DNA from: Steromphala cineraria
Lineage: Eukaryota; Mollusca; Gastropoda; Trochida; Trochidae
Direction of reading: 5' to 3'
NCBI GenBank assembly: GCA_916613615.1
Contig: OU744735.1
Span: 44,978,468-45,042,467 of the forward strand
DNA length: 64,000 bases
Below the pieces are notes generated by a model, which saw nothing but the letters and a program-made list of their open reading frames with translations, was not told the DNA's origin and made no database searches. Position numbers and translations under genes: made by a program. This document shows positions 42,936-55,983 of this stretch, one piece after another. Position 1 is the first letter of the stretch, and each line of letters starts with the position of its first letter.

Positions 42936-45744
42936 TTACCGGAAGAGAGGAATTCCTCTCTTGACTCGCTCAGAAAACAATTCTGATAATACACATTTTG
43001 AAAAGAAATCATTCAACTTTTGCAACATGTTTTGCCAAAGTCCTGAATCAAAGTACACACGCTCAATTGATATTCCCTTGAAGGTCCAAATGACGAAATC
43101 ACACCACTTTCTTTCAGTGACTCCCATTTGTCCCTGGATTTGGTAGTAGTACATGTGAGATCTTTTTAAGCGTAGCAACCCATCTTTTGTTAGAGAACAA
43201 CAGAAGTCTGGGTTCTTCGCAGCATCTTTGGGACTGTCATTTCTGTACTTGAATGGGCATTTGATTTCCAACAGGCCATCAGGGTTTTCGCAATGCGCAC
43301 ATGTACAAAACGCATCGGGACTGGCTCCAAGGTGTGGATACAGAGGGTTGATGCACAAACCACAGTCTTTCACTTTTATGGGTGGATGGCAGTCCTTACT
43401 AACCAGCAGGTAGCTGTCCCTTGCTCGCTGCTCGTACTGCAGTCCATGTGTCACCTGCTTTCGCTGATAGGGTACTGCATAGCCTAGAAGCAGCTTGAGT
43501 AGGTTGTCAGGAGGTGTGGTTGGCTTCCGCCTGAAGATAGTGCCAAAACGGGATGCAGTCAATCTGCCAAACCTGGCCTCAAACCACAAATTGTTACTAG
43601 ATTGGCCAAAAGTCATAAATTTGTACACTTTGTTCAAGACTTATGTGGAGATGATGAAAATAGTTGTCAAAGAAGTCTCGGCATTCGGGTCCTTGTAGAT
43701 CTACACAGTTTCTAAACAGTCTGTCCACATTGTGTAGTGCTGGTACAGTCTCATCACTATCAACATCAGATTCAGGCTGTTTTTCACTTTCACAAGAGGA
43801 AATTTTGAAGCCACGCTGCTGTTGGATTTACTGCCATTAATCTTGTTTTAAAATCAAGTTGATCATCAAGAGGGTGCTTTGAAATGGCTGATTCCACAGA
43901 CTGATGAGATAAAGGATTTGGGGGCAAATCTTTGAGTGGTCGTCCAGCAAAACTCACTCTCACTTGCCTTCTTGGGAGACAAAGCTCTCTGTCTAGGTTT
44001 TACCCAAGAACATGCTAGGGAGGTTGGGGCCAGTTTTCCTTCACTGTGTCTCCTGGTGATGTCTGTCAGGGCTATCATCAAGGCAGCAATATGATTACAG
44101 GTTTCCCCTTCTCTGAAATAAAAAATAAAAAATGCTGTTAGTGATGAAACAAGACCTTCAACAGGGCCGAAATACAAAGATTTCTTTGAAAACTATCTTC
44201 AGAGTCTCAAATTAAATTCAGAAGAATGTTTCAAAAAATGACTGTAAAATTGTGCATTTAAACTTGATACTTATAAATAATACAGAAGGTGTGACAATCA
44301 TTTGTGACATCAGAGTTGTGACATTGTAGAATCATGATAACTAACCTGCCCATACACTAGGCATAATACATACATAATTGATAATAACACTTTTATTTTC
44401 TCTTAAATAAAAGATGTTGTAAAGAAAATTTATTTTAAAAGAAAAAGGCTTTAATTGTATCTATTAATATTAATAACTATATTGTATTATTTTTATTACA
44501 ATACCAGTATCATGACATAAGCCAGATAAATTAAACAGATGTTGTGTTTCGGGTAATCTAACCTCGAGACACTAATGGCTTTATGTGCTAATGAAAAGTG
44601 TTTATCAGGATAACAACTTGACCAGCAAATAAACACATATAGAGCTATTTCTGAATGAAACATGGCAAAGATATGTCTTTAGCTTATTCGAAGTTTGTCT
44701 GAAACAAAGTACTAAATATGAAATCTGTGTGACTTACTTTATGTAGGTCTAATTAGAGAATAATAGATACAAGATTTACACAGTCATCAGTAAAAAATAC
44801 AATAAATTCATTACCTCGTCACAACTCTAATTATATAAAGGTTCTGTATCACTAATCATTTAACCCTTGTACGACCAGGACTGACAAATAAATTCCAAAA
44901 AAAATAAAATTATAGCTTTATATTTTTGGAACATTTTGAATGCATTAATCATCCATTATTTTTTTTAAATGCTGTCAAAGTTTCAACTTTGTAGATATAT
45001 TCATATTGAAATTTTATGAAATGTTTGCATCGAATACACTCCCATATTTTTAATTTTTTTGCCTCAAATTATTATAAATTGTTTTAAACGTCCATAAAGT
45101 TATTCCATGTTCTTTTTCCTGATTTTTCATTATTTGGGTCAGGATTTGAAATAAATTACATCCAACATACATGTATTACTTTTTGAAACAAGCAATTAGC
45201 TTTGAAAGCTTTAAATGTCGGAATGAAGAGACCTGTAAGTGGCGTGGTTTTCAATTGTTGGGGGTCATCGTATTTAGTACCATTTTTCCGCAACATCGTA
45301 CAAGGGTTAAAGTTTATCATCATGATATCATACATACCCTGCAACACATTCACATTTGGCAGAATGGACATGTCCCGTCACCTTAGACACACATATCCAA
45401 CATCCATAGGCAGGTTTCTTCTTACTTGATCCGGGAAATGATGGCAAACACTCACATTTAATGAAACAGTGACTTGAGTTGTCGCTTATATTGTTAAACA
45501 TGATTTTCTGAACATGTCCATCATCATAAAATATTTGAGCTTTGCTGAGTTGCTTTTTAGCCCCCACTGCTTCATGGTCGAACGTATTGCGACTCAAAAC
45601 TAAATAATTGTAAAGTTCTTTTTCTGTGAAAGATGGAAATTTAGAACACTGTGATTCCCATCCGATTAATGTACTAGGTTCGGGCAAAAGTTCGCCAAGG
45701 GGGGTGATAAGTCTTTGCCGGTGTCTATCACTATGGGCGGCCAT
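42936..45744 (-). pseudogene. SWIM zinc finger + YqaJ nuclease protein, several frameshifts
   Basis: Exon 1 (45744-45338) starts MAAHSDRHRQRL and has FIKCECLPSFPGSSKKK, GCWICVSKVTG and AKCECVAG; the next exon (from 44112) gives GEGETCNHIAALMIALTDIT, completing a SWIM finger CxC...CxH across the intron, then KPRQRALSPKKA. Frameshifts near 43955, 43790 and 43620 separate this from RDFFDNYFHHLHISLEQ and the YqaJ domain (42936-43637): WFEARFGRLTASRFG, GLQYEQRARDSY, CINPLYPHLGASPDAF, GLLEIKCPF, YYYQIQGQMG, CDFVIWT. The PD-(D/E)xK-type residues are D108, E124 and K126 of that 233-codon frame, with the downstream Gln. In phages YqaJ is a recombination exonuclease; its role in ISL2EU transposition is unknown. 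Confidence 0.85.
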
Positions 45745-45840
45745 CAAGGCAAAAAATACAACAAAACGAAACGAACGGTCAAACTGGGATAAACATTGTT
45801 TCGCGTATCTTGTAAGGACAAACTCGTTTTAACCCTGCCC

Positions 45841-47079
45841 CGTACGATGTAAGATCAAACTGGAACGATGGACGCTAGAGGGCGCTAGAGCTGAATACTA
45901 TTTTTAGATTGCCTTGGCGGGGGAGTATGTGGGGTGGGGACTAAGTATAGTGTAGCAAGGCAACGCCCATAAAATGTCCACATTGAATCCACTTCAATCG
46001 TTTCAATACAAACGAGTCGCAGTTGTGAACGGACATAAATTCTGCTTCAAGATAATGTTAAGTTATGATTACCTAAATACCTCCTTTTTGTCTAAACGAT
46101 GGAGGTGAATATCGTTTGTGATAATTTTTGCACACGGATTACACGCATTGTGGACAATCATGAAGAATTCGATAAAACTACTGAAAATACCAGGGAAAAA
46201 ATATCAGCCTTTCACGCATTTAGTACACATCGTTGATAGACCTACTATTGGTCATAATTAATATACAAACGTACGTGACAAAGACCACTTGATTTGCTAT
46301 CAAAACTATACAAGTATAAGTAAAAACGTGATGAGAACCCTAAATGTGAAGACGTTATTTTGAGAGTCACAGTTTTTATATTAGGTGATTTGATCAAACA
46401 TTTTTCTCCTAAAACTAGATATTTTGGATCAAGAATCATTTATGAATTAACCATTGTACAGTTGATTTTATTTGATTTAGAATCGAACATACTAGTAGTT
46501 TTGCCATGGCATGCTGATCAAATGAAGTATATGTGTAAAATTTGAGAATCTATATCAATATGAAAAAGCATTTTGGCAAATGTTAGAAAGCATAAAACGC
46601 ATATGTCACATGTTTCTTAATTTTTTGTTTGTAAACTGATGAACTCAATAAATAGAGCGTCGTGTTGAATCACGAAATAAATGATTTACCAAAAGATCCT
46701 TTTATTGATATAAGAAAAAAGCATGTCATATCGTATTTCAAATAATCGTACAGACTCACAGTAGATTACAAACATCAGTTAAAGTTTAGAAAGTTCAATT
46801 CGTTGCACCATTACCATGTTATCCTATACAATTCCATATCTCGTAAAAGGGTAAATAACTGAATGCCTTCTTTGAAAAAACTTTGCATATCTTTTTCTTA
46901 CTGATTAAATCTCTAGTTATTCCTGAGGCGAATTGATCGGGGTTCGAAAACTGTATAAGTATTATTTTCAAAAGATAAAACTTCCTCTTATTAGAAATTC
47001 GAATAGAAAGTTGTTCCTTAAAAAATCCGAAAAAATTGGTTTGGTGCTTTTAGCATATACTGTTACTAAATGTTGATCC
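45841..47079. other. Gene-free stretch
   Basis: Nothing recognised: no ORF with family support, no paired repeat ends. Includes a G-rich run (GGCGGGGGAGTATGTGGGG) at about 45916. Confidence 0.45.
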
Positions 47080-47823
47080 TCCTACGTACCAAGTTAAGTA
47101 AAACAATATTTAACAGTTTTTGAACTATAGCTTGGAAATGGACCTTCTCCAAAAATGCAGTAAGTTCAAATTGTTACCATGGAAACTATCAAAAAATCAG
47201 AAATTCAGAATATCCAAAATAGCAAAACGCACAACATCAACACTAGATCTAACTTAATACCAATTTTTAAAAAATAATATTGATTATATTTTTTAGTTAT
47301 GGTTATTCTACTCCCTAAATGCACGTAGTTCAAAAACCACCATTAGGTCTAACCATATACCAGGTTTTGTAAAATAATATTGAACTGTTTTTTAGATATG
47401 GCCCGGAAACAGACCATTCTCTCTTTATGCACTAAGTTAAAACTTGTTCCATGGAAACCAGAATTATTTTTTTTAAATTCAATATAACCAAAATGTCAAA
47501 ATGCACCAGCCAACCACTATAGTCTAACCACATACCAAGTTTCGTAAAAAAAAATATCGAATAGTTTTTTAGATATGCCCCCTATATGCGTTCAAGTTCA
47601 AATTGTTTCCATGGAAACCAGAAAAAAAATTCAGAATTATCAAAATAGCAAAAGACACCAGCCCACCACTAGATCTAGCCACATACCAAGTTTCGTAAAA
47701 AAAATATTGAACGGTTTTTTAGATATGATCCGGAAACGAAAGCGTTACTGAATTACGGAACCACGGAATCACGGACGGAATGGAAAACAGTATGTCTCCC
47801 GCAAAGCTTTGCGGGGGACATAA
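47080..47823 (+). mobile_element. Pearl-like tandem-repeat element, family C
   Basis: Five diverged units of ~150-175 bp, each with ACATACCAAGTTTCGTAAAA, TATTGAACGGTTTTTTAGAT and TTCCATGGAAACCAGAA variants (near 47083, 47253, 47354, 47530, 47681). The end has CGGAAACGAAAGCG, ACCACGGAATCACGGACGG and a terminal stem CCCGCAAAGCTTTGCGGG followed by ACATAATAAA. The left end is not defined. TTCCATGGAAA and CCGGAAACGAAA are shared with family A, suggesting common origin. Confidence 0.65.
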
Positions 47824-48309
47824 TAAATCAGTTGAATGAGGGAATTAGTTAGACAATAAACTGGCATCTACATGTCATGTTCAAGACAAGTATTGTAATA
47901 AAGGACATGACGAAGAACCAGAGTTTATGTGCCGAACTTTCTCCTGCACGATTTGAGGAAAGCACCAAGTGCATTATTCATTATACTTTTCTCAAACTGG
48001 TGTGTTGGCCGTTTTTTTGTGTGTCCTACTTGACAGGTTTGTATTCCTGTCGCAGTTACCATTGGAAATAATCCAAACTGCACGCTTACCAACATCGACA
48101 CGCTGGCATTATGTACATGGACATTTGTTTCACAAGGATTTCAAGTCTATCTAGGTATATGGGCAAGACTAGGATTCGGTTTCTTGTAGACTATTGTTCT
48201 GTTGAAGTACAGCAAATGTAGAAGTAGAAGTCACTGAAAATCACTTCAAAGAAGAATGAAAATTTGTCTCGAAATTTGACATTTCAGATCAGAGTGAGTT
48301 ATATCTGCA

Positions 48310-48463
48310 TCGGTTGCCTGTCGCAAAGAGTAATCAGATAAGCGCCATGACTGGCAGATACGTTTATTGGCCCTGTTGTTAAATTCTGACCTCTCGGTTG
48401 GAATTCAAGTTCATGTGCGTGTCAGCAGCAGTTCACAGGTGCATTGTCATGGTCTCTTAACAT
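48310..48463 (+). repeat. Dispersed repeat, copy 1 (pair with 54249-54393)
   Basis: Shares GTTGTTAAATTCTGACCTCT, GTTGGAATTCAAGT, CAGCAGCAG and GTGCATTGTCATGGTCTCTT with 54249-54393 in the same orientation. Function unknown. Confidence 0.7.
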
Positions 48464-49680
48464 GCGCCCCTAAGTACAGAATAGGAAACTACCAATTTGT
48501 TTCTCTTGAAAGTCATTCTTTTCGTTTTAAAGACGCCAATATAGCTATATATAAAATGTGTCATGATTTTAAGTCTTTAAATTAATAACAAAAGTAAAAA
48601 CCATTAGTGTTTTTGAATTTATACACAAGTACCATGTTTTTTTAAAACAAGTATTTGTCACAAAAGTGACAAGATCCCCCGCCGCAAATTGATGTTAACA
48701 GAAAACATAATGTATACATAGAAACACTTGTCTACACTTATATCCTAAGGGTTCGAAGAGTGATTATGCGAGATTGGTACGGTATTTAAGATGTTGATGT
48801 TTCGGGGATATCACTCTGCTCACCCTTGAACACCCGGACAAACTCTAGCCCACCAGCTAGATCGAACCTTGGTCAGCCAAATCAATCGTCTTGTCCAACT
48901 CATGCTAAACCAGTAACTGTTCATGCTAACACGGCACAGCACACAGAGGTATGACACAACACAGGTATATGTTCGGGACCACAGCCATTAGGCCGCAGCC
49001 TCTCGGCTTTGGCTCGTGACTCTCTTTTCTCTGGACCCCACTTTATTCAGACTCTCCTGAACTCAACTCACTGTCAGGACTATTTATTCTCTAACTGTAT
49101 AGTCTGTTCTGTCCGTCTCAGGTTACCAGGATGACCATCTTAGTCCTTACCTCTGAGATGGTGTCAATATCTCTACACCAGCCGTCGCCCTATTGGCATG
49201 TAACGTCAGAGTCATCGCACGTGCTAATTAGTGAATTGAGATCATTCTTACATATATTGGTACTCTTTGAAGACCCTCTTCATGCCGAGTTAAGCATGTC
49301 CAAGATATGGCATGGAATGGCACTCTGCAGCGGATCAAAGGGGGGTCTGTCTCATGTATATGATGAATGACCGATTCATTACCTTGTATTTATCTATATC
49401 TGACAGGCTCATTAATTTACTTGACCAAAACGACCAAAACATGTACCAAAGCTAAACCTTCTATTCACCTTTACTGTCCAAAACCTGCTGATTCAGCTTA
49501 ACAACATAATACAATTTCTATGTAACTCTTTTACTTAAAATCCTCCTCTAACACTTATCATGCTACCAGATGTCATTTAGACAATAACAAATCGACTGGT
49601 TCCTGGGTCTTCAAAATAAGAAGCCTTGTGCAAAAAAAGACGAGAATAACATATCGGCCTACTAAATGCATGTTGGTTTA
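48464..49680. other. Gene-free stretch
   Basis: No ORF above 80 codons has domain support; no repeat ends seen. C-rich patches at 48820-49130 on plus. Confidence 0.4.
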
Positions 49681-49683
49681 ACT

Positions 49684-50510
49684 GTGACTTGAAAAAAAAT
49701 GTGTAAATCACCAAAACCAAATTGGCCGGTGTCTTCCTTAAATAGATCTATAAAAAGAATCCAGTGAATGACTCTTGAGATATCACACTCACAAGCTTAA
49801 CATGCAGGTAAATTGATGATAAATCCAAAGTTCTGCTGTGACCTTGAAAACAATGTGAAGGTCATCAAAATTGACTTTGTCCTGCGTATACCCAATAAGA
49901 TGCTTTGCTTAACTTATGAAGGTAATCTAGTAAACAGTTCTAGAGATTTCCTGCTGACAAGCCTTAAATGCAGATTTCAATGTTTCAATTGTCAAAGCCT
50001 CGCTGTGACCTTGAAAATAATGTGAAGGTCACCAAAATCAACTAGGTCCGGCGCCTAGCTAATAAGATGCAATATGTCAGTTATGAAGAGAATTCAGTAA
50101 GTGGTTCTTGAGAAATCCTGCTGATAAGCCTAAAATGCAGGTTTCAATGCTGAAATTTTCAAAGCCTCGTTGTGACCTTGAAAATTATGTGAAGGTCACC
50201 AAAATCAACTGGGCCCGGCGCCTTCCCAGTAAGATGCTTGGTGTAAGTTATGAAGAGAATCCAGTTAATGGTTCTTGAGATATCCCGTTGACAAGGGTAA
50301 AATTTCAAAGATTCGTTGTGACCTTGTAATAAAGGTCAAGGTCATGAAACTCTATAGGGGGTGATGAAGCTATATACAGAAAATTAAAAGAATCTGGTCA
50401 ATAGTTTTTGAGTTATTCAATTTTTCATTCGTATGGACGTACATGTACGTACGGAAGGACGGACGCTGCCCAATACTATATCCCCCGCTAAACGCGCGGC
50501 GGGGGATAAT
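49684..50510 (+). mobile_element. Pearl-like tandem-repeat element, family D
   Basis: Units of ~168 bp: GTGACCTTGAAAA...GTGAAGGTCA recurs near 49837, 50006, 50173 and (decayed) 50316; each unit also has AATAAGATGC and TTCTTGAGA. Then ACGTACGGAAGGACGGACG, and the terminal stem CCCCCGCTAAACGCGCGGCG closing in GGGGGATAATAAA. Layout equals families A-C; sequence differs. Confidence 0.7.
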
Positions 50511-50934
50511 AAATAACAATGTTAAAAGATCGATAGTGAAATGCAATATATTATATTATTATTATTATAGTATAATTTGAAATATTACTGTGATCTTTGA
50601 TGAACTGCAAGGCGTTTGTCTTAATTGTCTCTCTTTTTTCTCAGTAATTGTTTGGATTCAATTTGGAATTCGTTTGACCAAGGATTTTTATGACAGAAGG
50701 TCTGATGTAATTCCTTGGTTTGACATACGTATAAGTAATAACGAGTCACTATTACCATTTTGATACGGGAATGGCCTTCTAAAACAGTTTTCCTCGTTAC
50801 CTGCTTTTTTCTTTCTGTCATTCTCGGACGACAGCCCACCCGGTCAGAAAACCACATCACACAAAATCCCATTCCTTGTTGGTTTTAATTTAGGTTTCTC
50901 GAAAATAAGGACACATTTATACTACATATCTTTA
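50511..50934. other. Gene-free stretch before LINE 2
   Basis: Contains a short TATTATTATTATTATAG run near 50555; nothing else recognised. Confidence 0.4.
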
Positions 50935-53219
50935 TCATAACAGCAAAAACATCGCGTCTGAATACTTTTCACCCAATGATCCTGGAGCTGATAATTTAAC
51001 AAATGAGTTTATCAAAGTCTTTATAACCCCAGCTATCGACCAGATATGTAAGTTGTTTAATGATATTTTCAACTGTGGTCACTTTCCAGATCAATGGGCC
51101 ACCTCAACAATCCACGCTCTACATAAAAAAAGGAGATAATCTAAATCCAAATAATTACAAAGGAAATGCCATTAGTAGCTGCCTGGGAAAGTTATTTTGC
51201 AAAGTTATCAATGATCGAATCATAAAATTCTTTGAATCAAACTCAACTTTTGATCCCTGTCAGTCTGGTTTTAGAAAAGGTGTTCGTACTTCAGACAACT
51301 TATTCATTATCAAAACTATCATTGACAGTTTTAAAGTCAAGAAAAAGAAACTTTATACCTGTTTCATAGATTTTAAAAAGGCTTTTGACTCTGTAAATAG
51401 GGGATTGCTCCTCTCAAAATTGTATAAACAGGGTATAAATGGGAAAATATTGGACATGGTATCATCTCTATATTCCAATGTGCACTACAAAGTAAAAACA
51501 TCAGCTGGATTGTCTGAACCCTTTCTGTCAAATGTAGGTGTTCGTCATGGCTGTATTCTTTCACCTACACTTTTCAACCTCTTCATTAATGACCTCGTGT
51601 CTTAACTTGACATACCCAAAAATGGATTATGCTTGGATGGTTTGATGCTTGGTCATCTACTATTTGCAGATGACCTGGTTTTATTAACTGATTCACCAAC
51701 TAAACTGCAAATGTTGCTTGATAATCTGATCCACTATTGTACAAATAATTATATTGATATCAATATGAAGAAAACCAACATTGTGGTGTTTGGTTCATCA
51801 ACCAAATCTAAGCAGGAGCAACCATGGACTATAAGCGACCAGCCTGTACTGTCACTGATAAGTATACATATCTGGGAATTATACTCCACCAAAATGGAAA
51901 ATTCAAACACTGTTTGGAAGCATTACAGAAAAAGAGATAACTAGCCTACCATTCTTTCATCTGTCTTATTTGGTAATGATTTGTCACCAGCTGTAAGCTG
52001 TAAGATATTTAGAGCTATCATTGAAACGATACTCCTTTATAATTGCGAAATCTGGGCTATGGGATATACCTCCTCCAAGTATTTAGACTCTTTTGGTTCA
52101 GAAAAATTACAATTGAAATTTTGTAAACGTATCCTGGGTGTATCCCGATCAACACATAATTGGGCATGCAGGGCTGAACTAGGTTTACTCCCGATCCAAT
52201 ATAATGTAATCAAATCCATATTTGCATTTCATGACCACCTGTGTAATACTCAAAACATTGTGCTTCAACATGCTCTTAAACATTGCATGGCTTTATCAAA
52301 ACATAATAATATGTCATTCGGTGATCTATTATCAGCGTACAGTTTACAAAAGTTAAAGTCGCATTTCGAAACAAATTTTATCAACTCTTTACAAGACCCC
52401 CCTCATCAATCATCAAAGAATAAACTTAGGACCTATAGACAATTTAAAAATAAAGTTACCTTTGAACCGTATCTTAATTGCCCAACAAAGTTACATCGAG
52501 TACATTTCACTAAGCTACGCTTAAGCGACCATAAGATATGACCATGATAGAGGCTGGACGCAGACATAGACCACGGATACCTCTAGACCAGCGATTGTGT
52601 AAAGTTTGTCACACACTGGAGGATGAGATGCATTTGAGAAGCAGATATTTATCATTTGTATCATTACCTGTAAGAGATAAACAAATATTGTATAATTTGT
52701 TAAATTCGAAAAATATTGATTCCATTAAATCTCTTGCAATTTATTTAAAACATGTATTCAATGTAAGAAATGTCACCGCCACTTGTACCACATCATTCAT
52801 GAACTGTACTTGTACTATAGGCCTCAAGGTCTGAACTACTGAATAAACAAATCTAAAATCTGAGATGCATCATATTGTGTCATGCACATGATACATCAAG
52901 GAACGTCACTGTCTTGTTCGTAACATTGCCGCTATAGACAATTATTTAAGAAATCTTGATAAGCACAACCAGTTTATATATATTTTATCGAATAGAAGAC
53001 CCGAATTAGTGGAAACCATCTGCTACCATATTTACAAATTTGTCAATAATGACACCACTGGAGAAAATGTATCATTATTGATTATTACATTTGCTCAATG
53101 TCCATTTGTCATATATGTTTATTATTGTATGTATATTATGTAGCTTTAGAATATTGTCACTGTTTCAATGTGGAATGTAATGGCAATAAAATATGTTATT
53201 TTATCTTATCTTATCTGAT
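50935..53219 (+). mobile_element. LINE 2: 5'-truncated reverse transcriptase fragment with TTATC tail
   Basis: Begins inside the reverse transcriptase: PNDPGADNLTNEFIKVF, IFNCGHFPDQWATS, then a frameshift in an A-run near 51128. It continues through NYKGNAISSCLGKLFCKVIN, CQSGFRKGVRTSDNLF, LYTCFIDFKKAFDSVNRGLL and NVGVRHGCILSPTLFNLFIN, with a stop at 51603, and LLFADDLVLLTDS (catalytic FADD). Frameshifts near 51820 and 52545 follow; the C-terminus has KFCKRILGVSRSTHNWACRA, LRLSDHKI, RRHRPRIPLDQRLCKVCHTL and EDEMHL. The 3' region ends AATAAAATATG and a (TTATC)n tail at 53195-53219. It lacks an endonuclease and differs from LINE 1 in the shared GPDK segment, so it is not that element's missing half. 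Inactive. Confidence 0.85.
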
Positions 53220-54248
53220 CTCCTAACAATACTGTTACTCATTTGGCGTGTTAGGCTTTTTTTTTATTCCTATACGACAAAAAGGTGTGGGCTTTTATCA
53301 AATTGCAAGTCGGGTTTTTGTCTAGGCGGGAATATGTGACACTCATTAAGTCTGGACTTATATTCAGTCTTTGAAAAATAATAATTCTCTTAAAGATTAG
53401 TTAATCAAATATAAGAAAGGAGCCTCAGAATAATAGCTGTGCCAATAGTTCTCTACGAAGCTAGGGTTGCTTTTCAAGAGGGGTTGTCATGTTAAGATGT
53501 TTTTAACTACAGTCTAAGGCTACCTTTTCGTTCTCATCATATAAGTGATATTTTATGTTCACAAATTATTTCTTGAATTGTACAATATATATTTGACCTT
53601 GTACAAATGATATTATATGTATAAACTAAAATGTCTCCATCAATTTCGCCTCAGCAGAAAATACCCCTCCCGATAGGACAGTTCCTTTAACACAAAATAA
53701 TCACGGACACACATGAGATACAATGAAAACATGTCTGTCATATTCATTTATACTAACGCTTTCCGAATACTTTTACGAAAACGTTCGAATACTGATCCAT
53801 TATGTATCATATAACCTACAAAAGATAACTGTTTCATATTTGAAATTCAATAAGGAAGTTCCAACCTCTTAAAATCCGAACAGTCGGGATTTTGCGCACT
53901 TAACAGATCCTTTTATTGAATGTTGTGATCAGTCTAAGTAAACCTATCCTCAATTATATCCGTTTCACTCCGATATTGAGTCTAGCAAAATGTAGTAGAG
54001 GGTCGCGTCATCCATCTTTCGAATTGACTAATCAGGGCTCGGCTTCCCATGTCGCAATAGTCTGCTTTCGCACATATAACGTTGGAAGGTATATAGCAAG
54101 TGTTATTGAGGCTAGGTTTACTTAGACTGTGTTAGATAGATAGATGTCCTTTCAATTTAGGGAGTAATGAGCATTTAGCAGTTATCCGAGATATATTTTT
54201 GATTATTGTATCCAAACTTTCAAGAGACTTATGATATCTGAATCGAGT
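53220..54248. other. Gene-free stretch
   Basis: No ORF with family support and no repeat boundary seen. Confidence 0.4.
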
Positions 54249-54393
54249 GCCTATCACAGAAAGTAGCAATCAGGTCAGCGAGATGACTGGCATATCAGTT
54301 GATTAACCCCGTTGTTAAATTCTGACCTCTCAGTTGGAATTCAAGTGCGTATCAGCAGCAGCTCGCAAGTGCATTGTCATGGTCTCTTAACAT
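54249..54393 (+). repeat. Dispersed repeat, copy 2 (pair with 48310-48463)
   Basis: Collinear with the first copy through GTTGTTAAATTCTGACCTCT and GTGCATTGTCATGGTCTCTT, with small indels between. No coding potential. Confidence 0.7.
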
Positions 54394-54902
54394 AATATCG
54401 TCTTTTTAGCTTCTAATGAAGAGTTATCCTTTACTTTTCAAACTAAGAGTCTTTTAATGAATTCAGTATAACTCAAAGTAGCCATTTAATTGCTAGATAT
54501 AAAACATACTCATTAATTGTATGAATTGAATATAAAAGCAAAAGAAAAAACAATTTGAACTTTCAGGTCTATTTAATTCTATTTTCATCTAATTTCTAAA
54601 TAAATCTACCATGTTAAAAGAACAGAGAGGGGACGTTTATAAAAACATAGATATTCTTACATTTAACCATTCTTATTTATCCTTATATACACTGTTACTC
54701 TTGCTGAATTTTATTAAAATCTGCTACAACGTTCTTTCTCAGGCTTGATAATTTTACCACGATGCTTATCCAACATCATATCTTATCTGGAGAGGTGTTT
54801 TGTTTAGACAATTCTGAAAGTGACAGAACCATAAAACAGTAAACAAGAAAAGGCCGAACGAGCTGGAACTATTCTATATATAATATTATATAATATAATA
54901 TT

Positions 54903-55400
54903 TTGCATACCAAATTACGGTATTCTGTAAGTTCATTAAATTTGGATTTATTCAAAATTGGAATGAATACTGACCCCAAGTGCACATGTGGTAATATCGA
55001 GAGCTCTTATCATTATTTTTTTGAATGTCCCCTATATCAAAACCAGAGAGACAATTTCATGTTAACACTGAAGCGCACATGTAACTTAAATGTTTTTATC
55101 GATCTTAAACTTTTGTTAGAGGGAAGTGCAGACCTTTCATTTTCTCAAAATGTACATGTATTTAAATCAGTTCAATCATTCATTCATGATACCAAACGAT
55201 TTGAGTAATACCGGTATAAGTGTATACAGTTCTCTTCTTGTTATTGTCTTTCTTTTGTACCCCTTTACTGTCCAGTATCTGTCATCTTTGTGTATAAACC
55301 TATGTATGTTCAATATTGTAAATACCAAGGAGAGGGTGTTCTACGTTGGACAACTTGTTCCCAATCCTATTCTTTGTGAATAAAATATGTTTAAACCAAC
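54903..55400 (+). mobile_element. LINE 3: 3' fragment (C-terminus of ORF2 and tail)
   Basis: The frame 54903-55208 reads TKLRYSVSSLNLDLFKIG, then a Cys/His knuckle CTCGNIESSYHYFFECPLY (CxC, H, C) typical of the ORF2 C-terminus of CR1/L2/jockey-type LINEs, then a stop, a ~180-bp 3' untranslated stretch and AATAAAATATG. Everything 5' of this is missing, as in most LINE copies. Confidence 0.7.
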
Positions 55401-55617
55401 TATTCTATACCCTGGGACAGCCAGACAGCAACACATGCCAGACCTAAACAGTGTCCAAGAAAGTATAGTGTGGCCTAGACTAAATTTTAGTCTCTGAAAT
55501 GAAAATACATATTAAATGCAGTTTTCTACTATTAAAATTGAAAGGAGCCCACTGAAGCTGTTCATTGAAACTGCAGTGAGCTAGACTTGCTATAATAATA
55601 TAGACTTGTGTGGGTCT

Positions 55618-55983
55618 TTAAAGGGGCAGTAGCACGTTTTTTTGATAATTTTATATTTTAAAATTTTCACTGATAATTGTAAGTTAATGCTAAATGTATA
55701 ATTTTGACAGTGACAAAAAGCTCATTACACAAACCAATCATCCATAGTCAGAGGACAAAGTTTGAAGATTCACATAGAATCAACTGGCGGCCATTTTGTG
55801 TGAACACCTTTAATTCATTTTGTGTAAGAAAAAGGAATCTCATGGCTAAACTTTACGTTATATATTTGAATTATTACGGCTTCATTTAGTTTAAATACAT
55901 TGTCTTTCAATTGGAACCATTAATTTTAATTTTCCTGACATCACCTTATATTCCCCCTAAAAACGTGCTACTGCCCCTTTAAA
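55618..55983. mobile_element. MITE family M, copy 2 (intact)
   Basis: Perfect-looking ends TTTAAAGGGGCAGTAGCACG and CGTGCTACTGCCCCTTTAAA around 366 bp without ORF. It is the uninterrupted reference that shows where copy 1 (2999-5150) was hit. Inside are AACTGGCGGCCATTTTGTG and ACCAATCATCCATAGTCAGA. Confidence 0.88.

Larger units (their letters stand above)
37838..45840. mobile_element. ISL2EU-like DNA transposon (THAP-DDE plus SWIM-YqaJ genes), degenerate
   Basis: Convergent genes: a THAP-domain DDE transposase on plus and a YqaJ-like nuclease with SWIM zinc finger on minus. That pairing is the known signature of the ISL2EU group of Harbinger-related transposons. The ~2.6 kb between the genes holds a MITE with a nested pearl element. 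Terminal inverted repeats were not recognised, so the limits are set by the genes and by the end of pearl copy 2. Both genes carry frameshifts. Confidence 0.72.

Noticed and set aside
50935..52834. Reverse transcriptase as the missing half of the LINE at 32.6-36.7 kb
   Set aside because: It starts with its own PNDPGADNLTNEF segment that overlaps the GPDK segment already present in LINE 1, and it is 14 kb away with different sequence.
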